Origin: Sulfomarinibacter sp963741385
GTDB lineage: Bacteria; Acidobacteriota; Thermoanaerobaculia; Thermoanaerobaculales; Sulfomarinibacteraceae
Direction of reading: 5' to 3'
Length of the DNA: 64,000 nt
NCBI GenBank assembly: GCA_963741385.1
Contig: CAVUHO010000010.1
Span: 310,001-374,000 of the forward strand
Shown: piece by piece, positions 1-7,813 of the stretch
Numbering within the stretch: position 1 is the first letter of the stretch
Layout: each line of letters starts with the position of its first letter
The notes under the pieces: model-generated
The model's input: the letters and a program-made list of their open reading frames with translations, nothing else
Databases searched by the model: none
Told to the model about the DNA's origin: nothing
Program-made: the position numbers and the translations under genes

Positions 1-56
1 TTTCCCAACTCTTCGGCAAACATGCCAAGCTCCCTGTGCTTTGCGAGGCCGCAAAT

Positions 57-81
57 CCGCCCCCGTCGATGACGGGGGCGG
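57..81 (-). terminator. Hairpin terminator of the dsr operon
   Basis: A perfect 11-bp inverted repeat (57-67 pairs with 71-81) has a 3-nt loop and lies 13 bp past the dsrC stop. On the minus strand it is followed by a short ATTT stretch, so the U tract is weak. It fits the 3' end of the operon. Nothing else is recognised in positions 1-94. Confidence 0.65.
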
Positions 82-94
82 TAGCGGTCGATTA

Positions 95-412
95 TCAGAC
101 GCAGCCGGTCGGTTTCGGCAAACCCGCAACCTTGCAGGCGCCCTTGGCAGGGCCCGACGGGAAGAGCTCATAGATTTCCTTGAGCTGAAAGCCGGTCTGC
201 TTGCAGAGCTTGCGGATCATTGGGGCAACACCGAACTGGAGGTAGTACTCACGAAGGTAGTTGACGACCTTCCAATGGTTCTCGGTGAGGTCATCCACGC
301 CCTCGGTGGTACCGAGTGCCGCCGCAACCTCCTCGTTCCAGTGTTCCGGTTCCGACATGAACCCATCTTCGTCAACTTCCACGGAAACATTTCCCATTGC
401 AAACGTGGCCAT
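95..412 (-). CDS. dsrC: DsrC, sulfur-carrier protein of dissimilatory sulfite reduction
   Basis: This 105-aa cytoplasmic protein is the co-substrate of DsrAB. In the family, sulfur from sulfite is bound between two C-terminal cysteines as a trisulfide, which DsrMK then reduces. Both are present: the C-terminal arm carries one Cys in GACK and the other as the penultimate residue (TGCV), ten residues later. This separates true DsrC from TusE/RspA paralogs with one Cys. The start is supported by AGGAGG six bases before the ATG. It is the last gene of the dsr operon, just before a hairpin terminator. Confidence 0.96.
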   Translation of the reverse strand: MATFAMGNVSVEVDEDGFMSEPEHWNEEVAAALGTTEGVDDLTENHWKVVNYLREYYLQFGVAPMIRKLCKQTGFQLKEIYELFPSGPAKGACKVAGLPKPTGCV

Positions 413-413
413 C

Positions 414-1007
414 TCAGTCCTCCTTTGGTTTGTCGGGGGCTTCCGCCCCGCTGATCTCGATCAATGTGACGTTTCGTTCTCGCTGTTTTTTGAGTTGTGC
501 CTTTTCCATCGCCTTGACGAAATCCTGGGTCGGCCGGTGACCGAGTTCGATGGCGCGGCCGAAGTGGCGTTCGGCGGCTCCGAGGTTGTCCAGGGCCAGA
601 TAACCCACGGCCGTGTAGTAGTGGGCGGCGCCGTGTTCGCGATCGAGCTCGATCACTCTCTCGTTGCTGCGAACCAAGTTCTGCGGGTCGTTGAGATACA
701 GGTAGGCCTGACCCATGTTGTAGTGGACGATCGGCAGATCGTCACGCAGTTTGGCCGCTTCCTGGGTCGCTTCGAGGCAGCCCTGAAACTCCCACCGCAT
801 CAGCCGCACGCCACCGAGGTTGATCCACGCCTCGACCATGGTCGGCTCCAACTCGACGGCCTTGAGATAGGCCTCTTCGGCCTGTTTCACGCGACCGGAA
901 ACCGTGTAGGCGAGGGCCAGGTTGTAGTGGGCCGCGGCCTTGCCTGGGTTTTCCTCAACATCGCTCAAACAGCGCTCCATCCGGTGGCGCTGGCTTTCAT
1001 ACTCCAT
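414..1007 (-). CDS. TPR-repeat protein of the dsr operon
   Basis: A 197-aa soluble protein made of about four tetratricopeptide repeats. Signatures such as AAAHYNLALAY, EAWINLGGVRL and AAHYYTAVGYL recur at roughly 34-residue spacing. No signal peptide or membrane segment is visible, so it is probably a cytoplasmic protein-interaction scaffold. The ATG at 1007 has GGGAGG six bases upstream, better placed than the in-frame GTG at 1013. Its start overlaps the end of the upstream HEAT gene and only one base separates it from dsrC, so it is co-transcribed. No specific partner can be named; a role with DsrC or DsrAB is inferred only from position. Confidence 0.8.
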   Translation of the reverse strand: MEYESQRHRMERCLSDVEENPGKAAAHYNLALAYTVSGRVKQAEEAYLKAVELEPTMVEAWINLGGVRLMRWEFQGCLEATQEAAKLRDDLPIVHYNMGQAYLYLNDPQNLVRSNERVIELDREHGAAHYYTAVGYLALDNLGAAERHFGRAIELGHRPTQDFVKAMEKAQLKKQRERNVTLIEISGAEAPDKPKED

Positions 1008-1512
1008 CCGCACCCTCCCTGTTCACGGCAAGCAGCCGGTCGAGACACGCCTGCTCCCCGGGATCGTCCGTGTGTTCAATCGCCATGAGTTGCTCACGGA
1101 CCGTCGCCACCAGATGGGGCGCGGCTTCGGCGATGCGGCTCAATGCGCGGAGAATCCCCGGCCGCAACCCCTCGTCCCACAGGTACGACGCCATCGGCCC
1201 GATGAAGGGGGCGACGAGTGTCGGATTCCTGAACCCGATCTCGCCGATGACCGGCAGCATGGGGGCGCCGTTTGTGGCCGACTCGTCGTTGAGCGCCCAG
1301 AGGGCACGGCGCAGGATCTCCCTGCCGAGTTCAGGACGGGAGGAGGCGGCAGAGCCCAGTGCCTCGGCTGCGTTCCCGCGCACCTTTGCTTCGGTATCCC
1401 AGAGACGACCCTGCAGATGGCGTATGGAGCGCGGTTGAGCCAGCACCAGCTGTTCAAGGCCCTGACGATCCCCGCGGCTGAGCATCTCCATCACCATCTC
1501 CTTCAGCCGCAT
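997..1512 (-). CDS. HEAT-like repeat protein of the dsr operon
   Basis: A 171-aa all-helical protein with HEAT-like motifs, for example WDTEAKVRGNAAEALG near residues 38-53 and GLRPGILRALSRIAEAAP near 116-132. It looks like the small HEAT proteins (DVU0298-like) found near sulfite-reduction genes in sulfate reducers; that link is from memory and should be checked. The ATG overlaps the dsrN stop by ten bases, giving translational coupling. No catalytic motif is seen. The likely role is an assembly or scaffold factor. Confidence 0.72.
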   Translation of the reverse strand: MRLKEMVMEMLSRGDRQGLEQLVLAQPRSIRHLQGRLWDTEAKVRGNAAEALGSAASSRPELGREILRRALWALNDESATNGAPMLPVIGEIGFRNPTLVAPFIGPMASYLWDEGLRPGILRALSRIAEAAPHLVATVREQLMAIEHTDDPGEQACLDRLLAVNREGADGV

Positions 1513-2906
1513 GCCGCTGCCGACCCACCGCGTTCGCCGGCGAAGAGTGCCGCGAGCGCGAGAAAGCCGTCCGCCCAATTCGGGGTCGCCCCCGCGTGGA
1601 GATGGAGGTAGGAGGCGAAGACCCGCCCGTGGTTGATTCCGTCGCGCTGGCCACCGATGCCCGTGCCGCGCTCGACGCGCAGGACGCCACGGTCGAGATC
1701 GCTGCCGGAGATGGCCCTGGAGTAGTGGAATTCGTGACCCACCAAACGGGTGCCGGCGGGGAAGAACGCGTTGTCGCGGTCGGCCACTGCGACCTCGTAG
1801 CCGTGGCCCTGCGGCGTCCGCCGTTGCTCCACCACGAGGTCGAGCACGCCGGCCATTGGATGCGCAACCCCGTCCACCACCAGCTCGCGCGCCAGGTACA
1901 TGAGCCCCGCACACTCGGCGAACACCGGCATGCCGGAGTCCACCTGGTCGCGAATACTGGCGGTAAAGGCGGTGTTAGCGCCAAGCCGCGCTGCGTGCAC
2001 TTCGGGGAAGCCGCCACCTATGTAAAGACCGTCCACCGCCGGAAGCTCCTCGGCAGCGGCCGGGTCCACCGGCACCAGAGTCACCCCGGCAGCCCGCAAG
2101 AGCTCGAGGTTCTCCGGATAATAAAAACTGAAGGCCTCGCCTTCGAGAAAGGCGATGGTGACCGGTACCTGGCTCACAGATTTCTGCGCCGGCTTCAGTT
2201 CGAGCTCCGGCGCCCACTGGGCAGCCGCCAGCAGCCGATCAATATCCACACCCTCGACCACCGCCCTGGCCGCCCTTTCCACGGTCACTTCGGGGTCCGG
2301 GTGTTCGACGGTGGTGACCAGCCCGAGGTGGCGCCCCGGCAAAGGGTCGTCTCCCTTGAGGCGGCGAATGGCGCCGAGCACCGGCGTCCCCGCCTTGCCG
2401 GCCACCGCCTCACGGACGATGGTTTCGTGTCGGCCGCAGCCGACCCGGTTGAGGATCACTCCCGCGAGGTCGAGCTCCGGGTCGAGGGCCCGGCAACCGA
2501 GGACCAACGCGGCCGCGGTGCGGGTCATTTTGGTGACATCGAGGATCAGGACGACCGGCGCCGCCAGGCGCCGGGCGAGCATGGCCGTGGAATGGCTGCC
2601 CTCCACGTCCACGCCGTCGAACAGGCCCCGATTGCCTTCAACCAGGATGATGTCGGCGTCCGACGCCGCCGTGGCCAACGCACCTGCCATGGCTTCGTCC
2701 GACATGAGAAAGGTGTCAAGGTTCCGGCACGTGCTGCGGGCCGCCAGACCCAACCAGGCGGAGTCGATGTAATCGGGCCCCTTTTTGAACGGCCGGACCT
2801 TGAGGCCGCGGTCGGCCAGAGCCCGGGCAAGACCCAGAGTGACCAGCGTCTTGCCGCTGTCGCCGGCGAGGCCGGCGATGACGAGCCGTGGGACCGTGAC
2901 ACGCAT
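1503..2906 (-). CDS. dsrN: DsrN, siroheme amidase (cobyrinate a,c-diamide synthase family)
   Basis: A 467-aa member of the CobB/CbiA family. In dsr loci this protein is DsrN, thought to amidate siroheme to the siroamide used by DsrAB, with glutamine and ATP. Residues 1-200 form the P-loop synthetase domain (AGLAGDSGKT near residue 10). The C-terminal half is a class-I glutamine amidotransferase with the nucleophile Cys in FAECAGLMY and a later His in GHEFHYS. The start MRVTVPRL was chosen because it begins directly at the first strand before the P-loop; an upstream extension would overlap dsrL and is low-complexity. Gap to dsrL is 22 bp. In another context this would be called cbiA, but no cobalamin genes are near. 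Confidence 0.88.
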   Translation of the reverse strand: MRVTVPRLVIAGLAGDSGKTLVTLGLARALADRGLKVRPFKKGPDYIDSAWLGLAARSTCRNLDTFLMSDEAMAGALATAASDADIILVEGNRGLFDGVDVEGSHSTAMLARRLAAPVVLILDVTKMTRTAAALVLGCRALDPELDLAGVILNRVGCGRHETIVREAVAGKAGTPVLGAIRRLKGDDPLPGRHLGLVTTVEHPDPEVTVERAARAVVEGVDIDRLLAAAQWAPELELKPAQKSVSQVPVTIAFLEGEAFSFYYPENLELLRAAGVTLVPVDPAAAEELPAVDGLYIGGGFPEVHAARLGANTAFTASIRDQVDSGMPVFAECAGLMYLARELVVDGVAHPMAGVLDLVVEQRRTPQGHGYEVAVADRDNAFFPAGTRLVGHEFHYSRAISGSDLDRGVLRVERGTGIGGQRDGINHGRVFASYLHLHAGATPNWADGFLALAALFAGERGGSAAACG

Positions 2907-2928
2907 CAGGAAACGCCCGCCCCCGTTC

Positions 2929-4671
2929 TCACTGGCCGACGATGAAGCCGCAGGGACACTCTTCCCAGCACTTCTTGCAGCCGTCGCACATCTCCATCTT
3001 CTTGATTTCGAAGAAGTTCCCAAGGGACGGCTCTTTGGTTTTACCGAAGACGTTGTTTTGACAGTACATCCAGCAGTTTTCGCAGCCGAAGCACTTGCCG
3101 CAACTCAGACAACGACCGATCTCCGTCAGAGCGTCCTCCGCCAACAGACCGAGATCCACCTCGTCGAAGGGATTCGCGAGCCTTTCCGCAGGTTCCTTGA
3201 CCTGGCGTTGCGTACGATCAACCGGTGGGTACCAGTCGATCTTGAGTTTGTCGGCGCGGATCATGTCGCCCTTCGACTCCGCCTTCGGCGTGGTGCCCTG
3301 GAGGTGGGCGTGGATCGCCAGGGCCGCCGTGCGGGCCTGACCGATCGAGGTGGTGGCAATACCGAGGTTGATGTTGTCGCCGCCGGTCCAGACGCCTTCG
3401 ATGCCCGTGAATCCCCAGTCGTCGCCGTTGAGCCAGCCGTCGCCGAGCTCCGACGACTTCATGGCCGCCACGTCCGGTTTCTGGCTGACCGCAGTGATGA
3501 TCGTCTCGACTTCGAGTTCGTAGGTATCGCCCGCGATGGGAACCGGTCGCCGGCGACCCGAGGCGTCGGGCTCACCCAGCTCCATCCGCTGCACCACCAT
3601 GGCGCGGACTTTGCCTTCTTTGTCACGCAAGACCTCGAGCGGCGCGGCGAGGAACTCGATCGAGATGTCCTCCTCGAGGGCCTCCTCGATTTCGCGTTCG
3701 ATGGCAGGCATCTCGGTGCGGGTTCGACGGTAGAGGATGGTGACCTCGGCGCCCAACTTGGACGCCATCGAGGCCGCATCCGCTCCGAGGCGCTTGGAGA
3801 CCCGGGCCGCGTCGATGGCGGTGTCGCCACCGCCGACAACCACGACCTTTGTCCCGAGCTCGACCTTCTTGCCGGAGTTGGCATGGTTCAAAAACTCGGT
3901 TCCGGTCCAGATACCGGGGCCGTCTTCGCCGGGGATCCCCAGGTTTTTGCCCTGGTGGGCGCCGATGGCAATGTAGACCGCATCGTACCCGGAGCGGATC
4001 TCGGCAAACGTGATGTCTTTGCCGATCTTGGTGTCGCACTTGAGCTCGACCCCGAGATCGACGATGCGCTGGATCTCGGCGTCGATGATCTCGCGCGGCA
4101 ACCGGTAGACGGGGATCCCGTAGCGCAGCATGCCGCCGGCCTTGGGGAGACCTTCAAAGACCGTCACCTTGTACCCACGGCGGGCCAGCTGGTAGGCACA
4201 GGACAGACCGGAGGGCCCACCGCCGATAACGGCGATCTTCTGGTCCTTGGCGCCCTCGCCCTCGACGGGCTGCGCCTTGAGCCCATGTTCGATGGCGTAG
4301 TCACCGATATAGCGCTCCACCGAGTTGATGCCCACCGGGCCGTCCTTCTGGCCACGGTTGCACCCGGTTTCGCAGGGGTGGGGACACACCCGCCCCATCA
4401 CCGACGGGAACGGGTTGGTCTCCATCTCGATGCGCCAGGCCTGTTCGCACGCCTGGTCGAGGCTCAAGCCCAGCTTCTCGCGCAGGCTGATGACCGTGAG
4501 CCAACCGCGGATGTCGTTTCCGCTCGGGCAGTTTCCCGTGCACGGCGGCAGACTCTCCACATACCGCGGACGCAACGACGAGATACTGCTCCCGCCGCCG
4601 CCACTGGCGCCGCTCATCCGCGACTTCATCTTGCTCGATTGGTCTTTGTCCTTCTTCTTCAGCAGACCCAT
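2929..4671 (-). CDS. dsrL: DsrL, iron-sulfur flavoprotein NAD(P)H oxidoreductase
   Basis: A 580-aa cytoplasmic protein related to GltD-type NADPH oxidoreductases. The N-terminal cysteine cluster (CTGNCPSG, then CPHPCETGC) binds Fe-S. A FAD Rossmann motif GGGPSGLSCAY lies near residue 148 and a NAD(P)H motif GGGDTAIDAAR near 285. The C-terminus is a two-cluster ferredoxin (CLSCGKCFGCENC and CDGCKKC). DsrL is known to exchange electrons between NAD(P)H and the DsrAB system, oxidatively in purple sulfur bacteria (DsrL-1), with a second type (DsrL-2) described in reducers. At 580 aa it is shorter than the roughly 650-aa Allochromatium protein. The ATG has GAGGAGG seven bases upstream. It sits between a ferritin-like gene and dsrN. 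Confidence 0.92.
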   Translation of the reverse strand: MGLLKKKDKDQSSKMKSRMSGASGGGGSSISSLRPRYVESLPPCTGNCPSGNDIRGWLTVISLREKLGLSLDQACEQAWRIEMETNPFPSVMGRVCPHPCETGCNRGQKDGPVGINSVERYIGDYAIEHGLKAQPVEGEGAKDQKIAVIGGGPSGLSCAYQLARRGYKVTVFEGLPKAGGMLRYGIPVYRLPREIIDAEIQRIVDLGVELKCDTKIGKDITFAEIRSGYDAVYIAIGAHQGKNLGIPGEDGPGIWTGTEFLNHANSGKKVELGTKVVVVGGGDTAIDAARVSKRLGADAASMASKLGAEVTILYRRTRTEMPAIEREIEEALEEDISIEFLAAPLEVLRDKEGKVRAMVVQRMELGEPDASGRRRPVPIAGDTYELEVETIITAVSQKPDVAAMKSSELGDGWLNGDDWGFTGIEGVWTGGDNINLGIATTSIGQARTAALAIHAHLQGTTPKAESKGDMIRADKLKIDWYPPVDRTQRQVKEPAERLANPFDEVDLGLLAEDALTEIGRCLSCGKCFGCENCWMYCQNNVFGKTKEPSLGNFFEIKKMEMCDGCKKCWEECPCGFIVGQ

Positions 4672-4705
4672 AAGATCGCCTCCTCAGTACCGGCCCGGTC
4701 CACGC

Positions 4706-5149
4706 TCACGAGAGCTTCGACATGTGCTTTTTGAAATCCTCGAGCTCGGCAAGCAATCCGTCGTGCTTCTCCTCGTCGGTCAGGAGGTATTTGAGCAGGA
4801 TCCTGTGCACGGGCTCGGTGGTCTGTTCCAGGAGCTCCTTGGCGAGCGCGATCGTCTGACGCTCGAGTTCGTCGTGGGCCTCGATCTGGCCCCACACCTC
4901 GGCCAGGTCTTCCGGGCTCATGGTGATCGACTGCTTGGTGAGGCTGTCGATGATGAACTGCTGCACCCGGTGGTGTTGGACCGAGTCGTTGCGAATGATC
5001 TCCATGACCTGGCGGATCAGAAGGTTGTCGGTCTTTTCCATGATCTGGGCGGTGGTCTCGATGGCATCGCGCTCGATGCCCTGCCACTGGCGCAGGACGT
5101 CGATGGTGAATTTCTGCCGCTCAGGGCCCGAAGACTTTCTCTTGGCCAT
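4706..5149 (-). CDS. Ferritin-like di-iron protein within the dsr operon
   Basis: A 147-aa helical protein with the carboxylate/histidine spacing of ferritin-like or rubrerythrin-like domains: a Glu in the first long helix (IERDAIE), HH in the second, a Glu in HDELE, and a terminal EEKH of the ExxH type. No rubredoxin cysteines follow, so it is not a full rubrerythrin. GGAGG lies six bases before the second ATG, which I take as the start. It lies between dsrD and dsrL. Possible roles are oxidant removal or iron/redox sensing for the sulfite reductase; no function is established. Part of the metal-ligand set is inferred from pattern only. Confidence 0.72.
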   Translation of the reverse strand: MAKRKSSGPERQKFTIDVLRQWQGIERDAIETTAQIMEKTDNLLIRQVMEIIRNDSVQHHRVQQFIIDSLTKQSITMSPEDLAEVWGQIEAHDELERQTIALAKELLEQTTEPVHRILLKYLLTDEEKHDGLLAELEDFKKHMSKLS

Positions 5150-5183
5150 TTTCATCCTCCGTATCGAATAGCGCGCGGAAAAC

Positions 5184-5209
5184 GCCCCCCGGGAGTTCGC
5201 CCGGGGGGC
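5184..5209 (-). terminator. Intercistronic hairpin after dsrD
   Basis: A perfect 10-bp GC-only stem (5184-5193 with 5200-5209) encloses a 6-nt loop and on the minus strand is followed by GTTTTCC. It lies directly after the dsrD stop. It could be a partial terminator or a 3' stabiliser that keeps dsrABD mRNA more abundant than the downstream genes. Confidence 0.6.
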
Positions 5210-5217
5210 ATCGGCGC

Positions 5218-5451
5218 TTAGTTTTCCGGGAGCGTCACGTAGCTTCCGCCGGCGTACTTGTAGGTGCAGCGACCGGAGTCGATGAGCACGCGCAGGGCCT
5301 GTTTGCACATCTTCTTGTCCACTGCGTCCTCACCGAAATCGTCGATCATCGCCTTGGTGACGTCCATGGGTTTCAAATTCTTCTTGCCATAGGTCGACTT
5401 GACCAACTCAAACATGGCATCTGCGATCTGATCGATCGTGACCTCAGCCAT
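5218..5451 (-). CDS. dsrD: DsrD, winged-helix activator of dissimilatory sulfite reductase
   Basis: A 77-aa winged-helix protein, the usual DsrD length, with the conserved central region (LKPMDVTKAM, then KQALRVLIDSGRC and YKYAGGSYV). DsrD is known as an allosteric activator of DsrAB during sulfite reduction and is largely confined to reducers and disproportionators, so it argues for reductive use of this operon. It follows dsrB by about ten bases and precedes a strong intercistronic hairpin. Confidence 0.95.
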   Translation of the reverse strand: MAEVTIDQIADAMFELVKSTYGKKNLKPMDVTKAMIDDFGEDAVDKKMCKQALRVLIDSGRCTYKYAGGSYVTLPEN

Positions 5452-5460
5452 GGCTTCCTC

Positions 5461-6534
5461 CTAGTGGCGCAGCTGCGCCGTCCTCGTAAAGGTCTCGCCG
5501 GCGTGCTTGAAGTCGTCGATGTGGTATTTGGTGAACTCGAGTTCGTTGAGTTCGAACCACTTCGGCCACCCGATACGCTCGATCCATTCACCCATGCGCT
5601 CGTGCTTGCGCGCATTTTCGGCGTAGACATTCACGATTTTGGTTACCGCTTCGACCACTTCCGGCCAGCGCGGCGGGTTGTTGGGAATGAAGGGAATCGC
5701 CAGCTTCGAGAACTTCGGGGTCGAACGGGCATTGGAGACCTTGCCGCCGACCCAGATCGAGATACCGTCGGTCTTGGCGTTGTTGATCTTCACCGCCGGG
5801 CACACCGTGTAGCAGTTGCCGCAGTACATGCACTGCTCCTCGACGATCTCGATGGACTGCACGCCGTCGACGGTCGCCGGTCGAATGGCGCCGGTCGGGC
5901 AGGAGGCCACGAGGGTCGGGATCTCGCACATTTTTGGCAGGTCTTTGTGATCGATCACCGGCGCTCGGGTGTGGACGCCAAGGACCGCGATGTCGGAGCA
6001 ATGAACCGCGCCGCACATGTTGAGGCAGCAGGCGTAGGCCAGCCGGAGCTTCGCCGGCAGTTCCATGTGGTTGAAGCGGGGCATCAGTTCGTCCATCAGC
6101 GACTTGCACACGCCGGAAGCGTCCGACGCCGACGAGTGGCAGTGGACCCAGCCCTGGGTGTGGACCGGGTTCGAGATGGCGTTGCCCATCCCGCCGATCG
6201 GGTAGCCGAGAGCCTCGACTTCCTTGACCAATGGATCAACATTGGCCTCATCGCTGATCAGGAACTCGACGTTGTTGCGGCTCGTAAACCGCAGGTAACC
6301 GCCAGAGTACTTGTCGGCGATGTCACAGAACTGCCGGATCGATGTGATCGCAAGCAGTCTCGGCGAAGCGGCACGAACGGTAAACAGCTTGTCGCCGGTC
6401 TCACCCACGTGCACCATCACACCGGGACGCAGGATCTCGTGGTAGTCCCATTTGCCGTAGTTGGCCTTGATGACCGGCGGGAGGAACTGTTTGTAATTTG
6501 GGGGTCCGATATCAGTGATGCGTTGTTCAGCCAT
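5461..6534 (-). CDS. dsrB: DsrB, dissimilatory sulfite reductase beta subunit
   Basis: A 357-aa catalytic subunit; DsrAB reduces sulfite at a siroheme-[4Fe-4S] centre and passes sulfur to DsrC. The siroheme/cluster ligands are visible in CCLNMCGAVHC and in SCPTGAI. The inserted ferredoxin domain carries CMYCGNCYTVCP near residue 235. Length is normal for DsrB. GGGAGGAAGAA precedes the ATG. It lies 14 bp downstream of dsrA and ten bp upstream of dsrD. Confidence 0.97.
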   Translation of the reverse strand: MAEQRITDIGPPNYKQFLPPVIKANYGKWDYHEILRPGVMVHVGETGDKLFTVRAASPRLLAITSIRQFCDIADKYSGGYLRFTSRNNVEFLISDEANVDPLVKEVEALGYPIGGMGNAISNPVHTQGWVHCHSSASDASGVCKSLMDELMPRFNHMELPAKLRLAYACCLNMCGAVHCSDIAVLGVHTRAPVIDHKDLPKMCEIPTLVASCPTGAIRPATVDGVQSIEIVEEQCMYCGNCYTVCPAVKINNAKTDGISIWVGGKVSNARSTPKFSKLAIPFIPNNPPRWPEVVEAVTKIVNVYAENARKHERMGEWIERIGWPKWFELNELEFTKYHIDDFKHAGETFTRTAQLRH

Positions 6535-6548
6535 TTCTTCCTCCCTTC

Positions 6549-7748
6549 CTATTCCGCGTCTTCGAAGATTTCATCTCCGAAGAAGATGTACGGGTTCGCG
6601 CGAGGAGCCATCACCATCTGGGGAATCGGGTCGAGTCCGATTTCCGCGAGGAAATTGGAGAGCCCCACGCGCTGGATGAACTCACCGGTGCGTTCACGGG
6701 CCTTGCCGTGCTCGCCCCAGAGGTCCCAGATGGCCTCGGTGAGTTCTTTGAGATCCTCGTAATCCGACGCCGGGTCCATCTCGAGGAATGGCACGAAGAC
6801 CGAGCACAGGAGCGCACCGCCGACGATCGGCGCCTTGCCGCCGATGAGGATGGTCGCACCGCGGTCCTTGCCGGGTTTGAGGGCCTTCGGCATGACGTTG
6901 ATGCAGTGCATGCAACGGACGCAGTTGGCGTTGTCGATGTCGATGGTCTTGCCGTCCCACTCCACACACTTGGTGGGGCAGAGGTCGCAGATTTCCGACT
7001 GGATGTCGACGCCGTTTTTCGCGTACTCGGCAACCTTGGCCTGATTGACCTGGATCTCATCTCTCCAGGTGCCGATAACGGAGCAGTCCGAGCGCGCGAT
7101 AGAGGCAACACAGTCGTTCGGGCAACCGGCGAACTTGAACTTGTACTTGTAGGGGAAGAACGGGCGGTGGAGCTCGTCCTGGAAGTTCTGGGTGATGTTG
7201 TAGCAGGCGTCCAGGGTGTCGTAGCAGGCCCACTCGCAACGAGCGGGGCCGCAGCAACAGCTCGGCGTCCGCATGTTAGAGCCCGAACCGCCGAGGTCCC
7301 AACCCGCTTTGGTCAGGTCGGCGAACAGGGGTTCGATAGCCTCGGTCGTCGAGCCCAGAAACACGATATCGCCGGTGGAGCCGTGCATGTTGGTCAGACC
7401 CGAACCGTGCTTGTCCCAGATGTCACACAGGGTGCGCAGGGCGTCGCTGGTGTAGAACCAACCTGACGGTTGATTGACCCGGTGGGTGTGGAACTCAGCC
7501 ACGTTTGGAAACTCCGCGGCGAGGTCCGAGTAGCGTCCGATCACGCCTCCGCCATACCCCATCACACCCACCAGGCCGCCATGCTTCCAGTGGCTGATGT
7601 GCTCTTCGTAAGAGCGCTCCAGCTGCTTCATGGCGTCCTGAACCATGGGTTTGTGGGCCTCCTTCTTGAACTCCTTGACGAAGCTCGGCCAAGGCCCTTT
7701 TTCGAGCTCGTCAATTAGCGGCGTCGATGACTTCGTTTTTTCGGTCAT
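6549..7748 (-). CDS. dsrA: DsrA, dissimilatory sulfite reductase alpha subunit
   Basis: A 399-aa subunit of the alpha2beta2 sulfite reductase. It has the cluster/siroheme motifs CCGPARCEWAC and CPNDCVAS, and a ferredoxin insert with CDLCPTKC and CVRCMHC. The ATG at 7748 has AAAGGAG five bases upstream, better than the in-frame GTG six bases earlier. It is cytoplasmic and pairs with DsrB. The 59-bp gap to the upstream transporter gene shows no clear terminator, so both are probably read from the sigma-54 promoter upstream of the transporter. Confidence 0.97.
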   Translation of the reverse strand: MTEKTKSSTPLIDELEKGPWPSFVKEFKKEAHKPMVQDAMKQLERSYEEHISHWKHGGLVGVMGYGGGVIGRYSDLAAEFPNVAEFHTHRVNQPSGWFYTSDALRTLCDIWDKHGSGLTNMHGSTGDIVFLGSTTEAIEPLFADLTKAGWDLGGSGSNMRTPSCCCGPARCEWACYDTLDACYNITQNFQDELHRPFFPYKYKFKFAGCPNDCVASIARSDCSVIGTWRDEIQVNQAKVAEYAKNGVDIQSEICDLCPTKCVEWDGKTIDIDNANCVRCMHCINVMPKALKPGKDRGATILIGGKAPIVGGALLCSVFVPFLEMDPASDYEDLKELTEAIWDLWGEHGKARERTGEFIQRVGLSNFLAEIGLDPIPQMVMAPRANPYIFFGDEIFEDAE

Positions 7749-7813
7749 TGCCACTCCTTTCTCATATGTTTACGATGTTTCATCTCGGCGTCAGGTGTCT
7801 TCATCGCCCGTCC

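Noticed and set aside
1503..2906. Cobalamin biosynthesis gene cbiA
   Set aside because: Position inside a dsr operon and absence of other cobalamin genes favour DsrN.
2785..4734. 649-codon plus-strand open frame opposite dsrL
   Set aside because: It is an antisense shadow of a clear dsrL gene; composition is that of a high-GC mirror frame and no domain is visible.
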